A stretch of DNA of 64,000 bases from Drechslerella dactyloides (taxonomy: Eukaryota > Ascomycota > Orbiliomycetes > Orbiliales > Orbiliaceae), in NCBI GenBank assembly GCA_020064725.1, contig JAGTWJ010000001.1, positions 3,038,001 through 3,102,000 of the forward strand, written 5' to 3'. Below the pieces are notes generated by a model that saw only the letters and a program-made list of their open reading frames with translations, had not been told where the DNA came from and ran no database searches. Below are positions 22,972 through 33,638 of the stretch, piece by piece (position 1 is the stretch's first letter; every line of letters begins with the position of its first letter). Both the position numbers and the translations under genes were made by a program.

Positions 22972-24961
22972 ATGGGGACCTCGTTTGGGTGAGTTCATCT
23001 GGCTTCATTGATTTACTTTAAGTACGGGCAACACGTAGAGTAGATGCGATACATGTAGTCGATCGATGGCTGTTGTGTTCATCCGTCAATTGGCCACTGG
23101 CGCCTCGCAATGCAGGGCTGTAGGTTGTAGTCTAGCCATACGTTTATGCGTTTACGGACTATGTTATGTACGCTGTGTTACACGTATTGCTCCGATCGAT
23201 TGGCTAATTACGCATGATCTGGAAAGGACACCTTCCATTCGAGATCTTCTCACTGGACCGAGCGCGTCCGTCGCAATTGACGGCTCCGTCTCCGTGTCAA
23301 GTAAATTGGATCTGTCGGATGCTTCTTCCACGAAACTGGGTCACCCGGCAGGCAACTCTTGGGCCCTTCAGGAATACTTGAAGCAGGCTGCGAGTGCTCC
23401 CTGGAACGACAGGTCGGTAAGCCTAAGTCCTCAGTACGCCAGTGCCGTGCCGTCGTTCACAGTCGTTTCGAGTCCTGTCCAGGAAGTGCTGCAGCAGATG
23501 GCTGTATCCTTCTCGGTTCCTTCTAGAGGCGACTCGACGGCTGCTGGATCCACTATCGCATACAATCTCTCTACTCCACCGGGTTCGAGTACAAACCTCA
23601 CACTGCCTGCGGTGTCCGTGGGCGTTGTTAAGACCCCTGCTGGTGAAGGCAGCAGTTATGAACCCCGGACCGTCAGCACCGGTACCGGGTTCTCCAAGTC
23701 ATCTAGCTCTAGGTATAGGGCGTCTTTGAGCTCTGACAGCCGAGGGCGTGGACATAGCCAATCATATCCTGACGAGGAAGAAGAGGAAGACGACGAGGAC
23801 GGCCGCAAGCACCCTCGATACATTCCGTCGTCGCACAATCGGGGTAAACAAAAGGTGTCGAGTACCTCCGATTTCGCATGCTGGTTCTTCAAGTATGACC
23901 CGGTGAAATACGCGGACTGCATGCACGTCCACGGGCGGTCTTCGGATCTGAAGTACGAGGCCACTCACACCCCCTAGCTGAAGCAGAGTGCATTGAGGAG
24001 CGTCCGAACTAACTGTTCGAGCTAGGTATGCGCACCTTAAGCACCACTTTCAGAGCGGTGGTGTGCCGCCAGAGTTCATCAAGAACATGAGCTGGGACGA
24101 GGTCTGGGCGACACTGTTCCCCCGCAGGTCCCCGCCAGACAATAAATGCACGTTGCATCTTCCCTCTTTCCGCGTTGTGTCTGTCGCACAAGCCTGCTGA
24201 CTGTACCACCGTCGACAGATTACGTCATCAATGAGATGATAATGAGTATTTTGGAAGCCTCTCCCGCCGAGGGCGACGACGTCGCTCGCTTCCTCCACAC
24301 GCTGGAGAACCCAGTCAACCGCGATATAGCTACACGACGAATCTACAGCCTCTCCCGCGACCGGACCAAGTCGTCCCATCATTCGCACTCTCACTCTCAC
24401 TCCCGCACCTCACCACCGCCAGCTGGAGTGCGTAGGAACCGCAAGGGCCTCCACCTCCCCTTCAACAGAATCCCAAAGCAGCCCGCTGTCGTAACTCCCC
24501 CATCATCTGGGAGCAACAGCAGCAGCAATGCCACTCCGGTGACCTCTAGAGATGGCTCTGAGTACCCGGCCTACTCGCCATCTCTGTCTCTCTCCTACCA
24601 TGGCCATCACCACGACCTCGATCTGAACATCGGGGTTAGTGCGCCGATGGACGCCTACAACACATTTGTCTCGGCTTCCTCTTCAGCCATGGACCACACG
24701 CATTCGCAACAGCAGCACGATGAGGTATATCACAAGGTGCTTATCGTGGATGAAGACTACAATACGCTCTGGGAGGAGCGAGAGATCCCATGGTCGACGT
24801 GGTTTGACTTTGAGGCATTTTATCTCTCGCACCACCGGTGCATGAAGGACGACGGTAAGGATATCGAGATCCACAGCTTCGAGGACCTGTCGATGGTGTT
24901 TAGCTGGCACGGATCGGATCAGAGCTGCCCGTTCACGTTGTTTGCCATTCGGCGACGCTGA
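22972..24961 (+). CDS. Zinc-finger-like protein B, paralogue of the gene at 16229
   Basis: Proposed exons 22972-22988, 23227-23952, 24026-24127 and 24193-24961 give 537 aa, close to the 546 of its paralogue. The finger is Cys224, Cys237, His251 and His255 (CWFFKYDPVKYADC, then LKYAHLKHH), with spacing identical to protein A; an intron splits the codon for Lys248. PPEFIKNMSWDEVWATLFP and a C-terminal FDFEAFYLSHH block also match. An acidic EEEEEDDEDG run precedes the finger. Two joins are weak. The first exon (MGTSFG) uses donor GTGAGT and a 238-bp intron; otherwise translation could start at 23066. The third intron has a poor donor (GTCCCC) and acceptor (ACAAG), but is the only in-phase GT-AG join I found. 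If it is wrong the gene is frameshifted. Confidence 0.65.
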
Positions 24962-25908
24962 TTTTTTTTTCATTTCTGCGACTAAGACTGTGGGTTGCTT
25001 TTATCCGCGTCCTGACCTTACGACAGATGTTGCCTGGATTTTCAATTGCATTGCATTGATTTGCCCAGCAACTTGTGCGCATATGCATATGATACCTTTG
25101 CATCTATATTAAATTTGCATCCTTATTGTTAGCCTTATCATTTGACGATGTCACGCAGCCTGTTTCATTGCATTGGCCTCCTCTCCTTTCGATCTATGCT
25201 TATACCTTTCATCCCTTCGCAAAGCCTTCATTTTTATCATATATTTTAATGTCTAATATTACTTATTTACCTTTTTCGACATCTTCAATCCATCTGCGTT
25301 GCCTCGGGCAAAAATGCAACATGTTCCACGCAATTTCAAAGCGGAAGCTACGATTGGCCCGATTGTCCTCGCCAAACCACCTCGATCCGGCACAGATGCT
25401 CACGTGGAGCTATGCCTGGTTGCAACAGACCTTGCCATGGGCCAGCTGGTGGATCAATGGCTGCAGCCGCCCAAAGCCGAAGCAAAGCGACGCTTCTCAC
25501 CTCATCTCATCACACATCACATCACCGTGCGTCGTCAGAGCCGAACGCAAAAAAAACGAGAAGAAAAATGGCCAGCGGAAAACAGAAGGAGCTTAGCCAT
25601 TGCCGGAATGCGGTTGCGTCGCCTGAAGACCCAGGGAACCTCCCGAACTAGCGCTGGCGAGCTCCCGCATTGATGCATTGTTACTGCTGCATCGAAGCTG
25701 GGCGGATCCGCGGAGAGACAGAGCTTACTGTCGGCTCAGAAAATAGAGTCTTGCCGTAGGGCTGTAGGGAGCAGGAAGGCTATTTGAGGGGCATAACGCC
25801 CACCTCCGCACCGACGCCCCTTCCTTCCTTCTCCTCTCTCTCCTCCAGAATCTCTTGCATCGTCGTTTGTCGCTCATAGCCGTATATGCGCACGAAACTC
25901 ACGCCGTG
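24962..25908. other. Intergenic, promoter of the P450 gene
   Basis: 947 bp with no supported gene. The first half is AT-rich 3' flank. A 156-codon frame at 25126-25596 shows no domain and is rejected. Confidence 0.5.
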
Positions 25909-27678
25909 ATGCATGCGAACCCGTTGTACCTGCTGGCCGCAGCAGTGGCCGGCTGCTTCCTCTACGTATGTGTCTAGGACCTTTCTCCCCGACGGTGCTC
26001 GCCGTGGCCATTCTGCTTGCCCTGCCTGTCCTGTGTAAGGTGTATGCATGTCTAACGCTAATGTCTATGTGACACCGACAGCTGCTTGCAATCGCATTCT
26101 ACAACCTCTTCCTCCACCCGGCTCGCTCGATCCCGGGCCCCTTCTTGTGCCGCATTACCCCGCTTGTCTCCCTCTACCATGGTATGAAGGGCAAGCGACA
26201 TCTCTGGGTGCACTCTCTGCACCAGCAGTACGGCACCCACGTCCGCGTCACGCCATCGTACGTTTCCATCAACTCGACGACGGCACTGCACGAGATCTAC
26301 GGCTACAGCAAGCAGATCCGCAAGGCGCGGTTCTATACAGCCTTCCCCGCGATCAAATCGAACCCGAATACGCATTCGGGTATTGATAAAGTTGCACATG
26401 GCCGGAAGCGGCGGATCCTGTCGCAGGCATTCAGCGAGAGTGCGCTGAAGGGTATGGAGGATTTGATCCTTGATCGGATCAGGTTTTTCCAGCGACAGCT
26501 GCTCGAGGCGCCAGATGACGTGGCTGGCGCAGCGGCCTCCGAGAAGGGCACTCTCAAGACTCGGAATATGGCCAATTGGTTCAATTATCTGACGTTTGAT
26601 GTGCTCGGATATCTGTGCTTTGGCAAGTCGTTTGAGCTGCTTGAGGGGACAGGTAACAGGCAATTGCCAGAGCTTGTCGACAGAGCGGCACAGCGGCACT
26701 TTATTGTAAGTTTCAACCGCTCATGCATCGACTACACATGTGAAAAGGGTACGAGCTGATTGTATTTCTGCGCAGTGTGGCCTGTGGCTTCCACTTGATA
26801 CCCACCATCTGGACCAAATCGTCATTCCAAAGATCACGCGCGATCGCTGGAACTTCATCATGAAGTCCCGCCAACAGGCCACTCTCCGTGCCAAGGAGCG
26901 AACAGACCTTGGTCACGGCGCGCGCAAGGACTTCTTCTACTACCTCCTTAACGCCACGGATCCGGAGACCGGCGAGAAGCTGACCATGCCTGAGCTGTGG
27001 AGCGAGAGCAACGTGCTCATGGTCGCCGGCAGCGACACCACCTCCACCAGTCTTGCCGCCGCCATCTTCTGGCTTGTCCGTAACCCACACGCGCTCCGCA
27101 AACTGGAGACCGAGATCCGCGCCGCCTTCACAGATATCGAGGAGATTGTCAGCGGTGCCCAACTCAACGACTGCCACTACCTCAAGGCTGTCATTGATGA
27201 GGCCATGCGACTTAGCCCTGCTGTCCCCGGCGGCCTGCCGCGCGAGGTGCTGCCAGGCGGATTCACCGTTGACGGCAAGTTTATCGATGCAGGCGTCGAC
27301 GTCGGCACGCCCATCTACAGTGTCCACCGGCTGCCAGACGTCTACCCGCGCCCCGATGAGTTTATCCCCGAACGCTGGATCGAAGGCGAGGTCATCCCGT
27401 CGATCGGCACCATCACGAAACTCGATGTAGACAAAGCCCGACGCGCGTTCTGTCCGTTCAGCATTGGCCCGAGAGGGTGTATTGGCAAGGGCCTCGCGTT
27501 AATGGAAATGAAGATCACACTCGCGAGACTGGTTTGGGAGTTCGAGGTCGGCATGCCGACAGAAGGGCTGCTGAGGAAGTTCGGTGAGGATGTGGAGGGC
27601 GGATGGGAGATGGATGATCACTTCGTCGGCACGAAGAAGGGCCCAGTGGTCGAGTTGAAGAGGCGAGTAAGAGGGTAA
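25909..27678 (+). CDS. Cytochrome P450 monooxygenase
   Basis: Exons 25909-25965, 26082-26705 and 26776-27678 give 527 aa, a normal P450 length. An N-terminal membrane anchor (LYLLAAAVAGCFLY onward) is followed by the proline hinge SIPGP. Diagnostic motifs are present: AGSDTT of the I helix from residue 311, ExxR as E369-AM-R372, PERW near 425-428, and the haem loop FSIGPRGCIGKG with the cysteine ligand at residue 462. The enzyme should sit in the endoplasmic reticulum membrane and oxidise a small molecule using electrons from a P450 reductase. The CYP family and substrate cannot be told from sequence alone. No polyketide, peptide or terpene synthase is nearby. The ATG at 25909 is chosen because it opens the anchor; the ATG at 25885 stops within eight codons. 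Confidence 0.93.
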
Positions 27679-29051
27679 GAGGTACGCAGTGGATAGTATG
27701 CATGTAGGCGTTTGACCATGTAAGCTACCCTAGTATATATGTAGACTTATGTACTTGTAGCGGAGTGGGGGGCTAGAGTGAGGTGTACGATAAGCTCAGT
27801 TATCTGGCATAGCAGCGACCAATTTGCAGTTCCTCTTTGCAATTGTCCAAATACCCAACCTCTATTTTCAGGGCAAAATATGAATAAGGCGCACATGGCT
27901 TGTTTTGTACTAGATGCCGTCCTCTCCAAATAGGGAAGAACCGCGGGCTGACTTCGCAAGACATAGTTACGAGGAAAGACGTGGTTTTCCGAGGTCCGTC
28001 GAGGCCCGTCCAGTCTCCGGGCGGAATGTCAGTTCGAGGGAATAAAAATGCAAAAAAGATAACGCTTGGAAGCAAAAGATTCTACCAGCGGTATCCGGGA
28101 TTCGCAACTCATCGCTGACGTTGCTACTGATCGGACCCTACGAGGCTTGTGTAAGGCAGAGCGAACGGGATACCCAATTCTCCGCGTGGTATGACCGCTG
28201 GTGCAAGTCATCCTAAAACGGCAATATACCAACCTGCAGCCGGAATTTGGTGTAACACGTCAACCAGGTCTGTTGCAAATTGCCTTGTATCTTGATTGTG
28301 AGATGGCTAGCGAATTCGGACGCTCTATATATTTCATATAACTGCAGTGGAGGCTGATTGGTATCTCTTACAAACTACCATCATGAGATCATGCGAGATT
28401 GTTAATGGAATTCCAGAATCGGACGCTCCAAAGATGAACAAGAAAAAACATTCTATATCTGTAGAACCAAAGCTAGTAAAGGAAACATTGTGAAATGTAG
28501 AGTATTCAACTTTTTTCAGGCAAGAACGTATGTCAATCTATTAGGCTAGCTAGTCTGGGTTGGGCTTTGTAGGGCTAGTTGGCTCCACGCATCCAACATC
28601 TGATATAGATTCAAGGGAGTCTGGAACGTGCACTTGAAGAACTGGTTCGTAAAAACCTTTGAAATAGTATAGATGTATTGTAAGGATTGATTGAACGAGA
28701 GTTAGAAGATAAGCTAATTTGTAGTATATAGAGATAAAGTCCTCTTCGAAGCAGAACAGATCAATATCCTTGTTTCTGTTCCCCATATATATGAGCTACA
28801 TGCAGAGTGATGAATAAGGAATTTGATTTTGCCAGGTTCGTCGAGAGCTGCTAGCTGAAGGATAAGGTATTCCAAAAACAAATTTGTTTCCATTGCTGCG
28901 GGCTCTGAGCATATATGTTGACCGAAAAAGCCGTTGAACGTTGACTTGTCCAGGCGGATTGGTGGATATGGCTCCTGGCAGTCGCAAGTTGACATCGGGT
29001 GGTTGTATGGACGTTAGCCCAGAAAGGTAGAACCCCGACGGCGGAGTTAAA
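27679..29051. other. Intergenic, AT-rich
   Basis: 1.4 kb with no gene I can support. Two overlapping minus frames at 28714-29104 (93 and 102 codons) are not clearly coding. Confidence 0.5.
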
Positions 29052-29408
29052 CTAGATTCCGCGTCCGTGTCCGCTCTCAACATCTGCTTAGATTTTCGGA
29101 GCATTTGTCAGTATTGATCGTTTAATTCTCTACGAAACATATACATGTGCCATTGTGCCTTTGATCTGTGGTCTGGGCTCTATAGGGACAGTGTATAACG
29201 CTTTGCAGCATAATGAAAATGGAATGAGTAGGAAATGGACAGGCTTACGAGTCGCTCCACGAGGAATTTCATTCACGGCCTTGTTTCCAGTACTACCTCC
29301 ACCACAGCCCAACCAGCCAAACTTGTAGAAGAGAACAAGGAGAGCAATGACCCCGACACCAAGAACAGAAGCGAGAGCGGCGATGCCGGCGGTGTCAAAC
29401 ATAGACAT
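29052..29408 (-). CDS. Small single-pass membrane protein (hypothetical)
   Basis: The ATG at 29408 opens a frame with a short polar start (MSMFDTAG), one strong membrane helix (IAALASVLGVGVIALLVLFY), a Gly-rich turn (CGGGSTGN) and a polar tail (KAVNEIPRGAT). A donor at 29248 (GTAAGCC) and an acceptor at 29084 (branch TACTGAC, then AAGCAG) would give exons 29408-29249 and 29083-29052 and a 63-residue protein ending HVESGHGRGI. Without splicing the frame runs to 29130 and gives 92 aa. The helix-plus-tail design and good splice sites argue for a real gene, but I recognise no family and the C-terminus is uncertain. Confidence 0.45.
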
Positions 29409-31802
29409 TGCGGATGGATGAATTGATCAGCGAATAAAACTTGAATATAGAGCCCTATGTTGTAGAAACTTATGTTAGCTGAAACAGCCAGAAGGTTTTG
29501 AGGAAAATATGTAATATACTACTGTGTATATAAGAAGCTTCGAAGCCGTACTGTACTTAATTGCGGGAAGCTTTAAGGTTGTCGATTCTATATTGACTGA
29601 TGATTTCCTCAAATTCATGGATGCGATACTCACTTTATATACCCACCAGGTTGTGGATGTGCGATACGATTCCTCCAGTTCTAGCGATAGCACCGTGTAT
29701 GCTGAACTACACACAGATACCTACTGTAAAACAGCCCAAGCCGTAGCTTTCTTCCGGCTGTAGTTCAATAATAGATACCGCAGCGGTCCGAAAGGAGCAG
29801 ACTTGGCTAAATCTTGTATAGACTATGACCATACAATTGCGAAATGCACCAAGATAACCAATGTAGGTTATCAAGCGGGATGCCGAGCATGACCTGTGGT
29901 AGCACAATAGTGGATAATTTTGCCTTGTGACTTCATGTGGACTTCAAGTCAAGCTGCAGGAATCCCTGATGCTGCGGACACGGCATTGACATGGATTTAT
30001 CCGTACCATGTGCGCGCGCGATTCTTGGTTATTCCGACGCACAGACAGGTACCTAGGTACGTGCCGTACGAAACTGCTGGAGATGCCAGATCCGAAAGTA
30101 ATCGTATGACTAACAGTCTCTGAATATCAAGCCTTCGACATGGTGGCGTCGTGTATTTTTAGTGCCTCCGATGCCACATGTGATCTCAGTTCCAGATCGA
30201 GATCTGATCCTAGGAATCCGAAAGATATCCAAGGAGACTAGGGGGTGCGGTCGGTGGAAGGTTCAGCGCAAGTCCTAGCCGTAATTTCTGCAGGTATACG
30301 TAGTTCCCGGGCCCGGTCTCAGTTCAATATCACCTTCGCTTCCAGTTCACAGGTGATACGAACCCGAGATAGTTGAACTCGGCGCCAGTAGCAGTATGAC
30401 AGCCAGCAATGAGAATATTATCCGAATTTTCAACTTTCGACATATATAGTAGCCATGCGTTTTCATTCACACTCGTATTTCATTGTTTAATATAGCTTTT
30501 GAAACTTCTCAATGGGCCCCTGCTAAAAAAATATCCGCGGATCCGCCCAAATATGAGTACAGGGGAAAATTCACCTCGGTCGTGATACTGAACCCAAAGA
30601 GATGGAAGCCGGTCTATTTTTGCGCCTCAATTGGATTCATGGATCACCAAGGGACATTTTGGCCCATCGGAGTATCTTTTGAGCTAGTGACATTAAAATC
30701 GGCTATTAATGATGTTATAATAGCTTGTGTCCGAACGCGCACTCGATCGTACACGCGTATCCTGATACTCCCGCGTAATTCGTATCGAGAAATCTAATGG
30801 CGAGATGGATCCAGCGAGTCTAAATTCATCCTAGCCTGTGGATTCGTTGGTGTATCAAATCCGCTTATATATAATTATTGTAGCAACATGGACCACGGTA
30901 TCGATGTGACGGCATAAACTTGGATATGGGATCTGTTTCAAAGTTGAACCCACATCTAGACCTAGTTGAGGGAGCTAAGATTTGATATCTGTAGCTCTCT
31001 ATACCAGATCACCGTTCCCAATATCAAGGATAAATAGGTGCTGTATATATGTAAGTACGCTCGAACGTTCGTTTATAGAGCGCGGGTGCTTAAGCTAACG
31101 AGTATGACCGTGCTCCCGTACTCGGGAAATCTTGAAACATCTCGATTATCACCCCGACACTATATATAGTCCGTCACAAGTTTCCATCTACCAAAATCCA
31201 CCTTGTGGGTGTTTCAGCCATACCAGGGCGTTACGTCCCGCAAGCAGACATGGCCGCATATCCATGCAAGTTTGTTGGGTCATCGCATTTACCCGTTCTC
31301 CAGCCTGCAAGCCAGGGCTCACGAATTCGCATCTCGGTTAATATGCTTCAGGCCTCCACATTAACTGCATTCCGTAGATCCACATGACAAAGTATCAGAT
31401 TCATTACTTGAAAGTCACCAAACCTAATTTGCTATGTATGGTACAGAAGAAAGAAAGGGCGCGGGAGAATCACTCAACGAGCAACCTTCGTATGCGAAAG
31501 ACTCTACTTATCAATCCTTATCCCATCACCCAGCCCGCAGGCGTGCGTACGAGGAATGCAGCGAAGTACAGATACTAAAGGGGAATGAGTGTAAAAAAAC
31601 AACGCTGGCTAGCTATCTTCCAAAGCGCTTCATCACGTACGGTATCGACGAGGGCTACAATGCGGCTATCTGCAAAATAACGGTAGAGAAACTGCGTGCC
31701 TATGCTTCCCGCGATAACAGCACCAATACACCACGCCCCGAAAACGCCCCTCCACGACTGATTGTCCTCCTCCATTCTGTTTGTCGGCGCTGGTGGTTGC
31801 GA
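29409..31802. other. 2.4 kb AT-rich gene-free region
   Basis: No open frame with coding character outside the shadow of the Sec14-like gene. Several TATA-like and palindromic AT-rich stretches are present. A decayed transposon is possible, but no terminal repeats or transposase motifs were seen. Confidence 0.5.
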
Positions 31803-33638
31803 CTAGCTGAGCACCAGGGTCTCCATCTGCCCCTGGACAGTCTTAGTATCTGGCAGTGTTCCATTGGATTTCGCGCCATTCGTCGCGGCCTCGCCAGCTT
31901 TGGGGGCGGCGCCGTTAGCGCTTCTGATTCGTCGGATGGCGCTCATGTCCGCGTTCATGGTGCCAGGTGTGTCTGTCATATTGAGCGGCGCGATTCCGCT
32001 GTCGCCATTGATTATGTTGGACACAGGCAAGCTGTCCGGTGCAGCGAGCACAGTGTTGCGACGCTTGCCGTTCAGCGTGCCAACGGCTACAGCGCGTGCG
32101 CCGGGCCCGTCGCCACCAACCCACCGGATCGGCCCAGGTGTCCAACCATCAGGTGTCGTATGGGCGAGGTCTGCCATTACTACCCGCGCGTCCTCGTCTA
32201 GATCCGGGTTCATACCGAAGTCCCAGTCCAGGTCACCGCCGTAACGCTTGGGAATGTTCTTCTTTTCGATGTACTTCTCGAGCGTAGGGTAGACTTCCGA
32301 GGGGCTCAGGATGAAGATCTTGGAAACAGTAACCGGGTCGAACCAGCGTTTGATCCAGCCCCAGACCTATGTTATATTTATGTTAGTAATTTATTTGCAA
32401 GTCCAGTCTCGTGGTCAGACACAACGTACAGTTGGGAAGAAGCTAGGGGCGCCGATTATCTATACCCATGAAACATGTTAGCACGAGCCATTGACGAGCT
32501 TGTAAGGACTTAGGTATATGGCTGTGGAACTACGTACGAATATACGGTCGAGTGTCTCGGGATAGTGCGCTGTCGCTAGGGTGCTAGCGTCCTGCATGTG
32601 GCTTTTCAAGTTCCAGAAGGTCTTCAGTCCCACGTTGGAAATATCGACAATGTTGTTGGTCGAATCAACGGGTGTCTCGGGGTGGTCCCGTGGTAACACA
32701 GAGCACAGCGGCAATGTTAGTTGCGTCATTGCTTCGTAAAGAGCGAAGAGTCGCAGCAGGCGGTCTGGGGTCTTAGATTTTGAGCTGCCAGCGCTGGATT
32801 CTTTTTCTTTGTCTTTTTTATGTGATGATGTGCTCTTGGCGTAGGCGTCCATGGTTTTGCTGTTCAAATGCGACACTTTGAAAAGATACACCGGAATCCC
32901 ACGCCTGTCGCGACGCCCAGTCCATTGTGGATACTGAGCAGTTCGTGTCAGCAGAGCCTCCGGTTATTGTGTAATCCTTGCTATGTATACTGATCGAAGT
33001 AGAGACTCACAACTGATCGCGCTTGCTCATATTCCTGAACATCGATTGTATCGTAAAGCTGCTCGATCTTCGTCTCCTGCCGCCAGGCCTCCGTATCTGA
33101 AAACTGCTGAACGGCAGACGGCACGTCGAATTTTCGCGCTCGAAGAAACCTCCTGTGAGTACAACACCCCGTGACGAATCGACCAGGGTTGCTTGTTAGC
33201 CACGGACATTCTCCTCGCCTAATTACCCAGACGACTACGTAGCTTCGCGCTCCGCGCAGAAAAAAACACCAGACGAATGGATAAATAGAATCAAATCCCC
33301 TCAACGAAATTAGGGGGAGAGTACGCGGACTATACATACAGCAGCGTGGTTTCGTCATGACTCGCAGGCCCTTTCTCGCTCGGGGGAGTATACAAGCCCT
33401 TCTCCGCGAGGACTACATGGAAATTGTGGAGGGCGCTCTGCTGATCGTGCGTGAGGTGGCCGTAATGGCCGGCCAAAGGGTCTTTTTCGCGGGCCTGGAA
33501 CTCCCTCGCGGTTTCCTGACGGAAGCTCTTCGCCCGCTTATGGCTGGCATTGCTAGAGGTAGAGGCAGTCTTTGCGAGTGGCGCATGGCCATGGTGGCCG
33601 GAGCCGTGTTCGTCGTGGGCGGGCGCGGTGTTTGCCAT
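31803..33638 (-). CDS. Sec14-like phosphatidylinositol/phosphatidylcholine transfer protein (CRAL-TRIO)
   Basis: Exons on the minus strand: 33638-33340, 33152-33011, 32933-32538, 32459-32430 and 32366-31803, all joining in phase, 476 aa. The first intron (187 bp) joins ETTLL to RFLRARKFDV, the typical CRAL-TRIO N-terminal helix. The lipid-binding domain continues with YPQWTGRRDRRGIPVY, VDISNVGLKTFWNLKSHMQ and YPETLDRIFIIGAPSFFPTVW, then WFDPVTVSKIFIL, the classic Sec14 gate region, and KNIPKRYGGDLDW. Such proteins exchange phosphoinositides and phosphatidylcholine at Golgi and endosomal membranes. The Ala/Gly-rich C-terminal extension of about 110 residues and the His-rich N-terminus are not part of the fold. 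The ATG at 33638 has a near-perfect context (GCCGCCATGG). Confidence 0.92.

Noticed and set aside
31434..32201. 255-codon plus-strand open frame
   Set aside because: Its second half is antisense to the last exon of the Sec14-like gene; the minus frame carries the conserved sequence.
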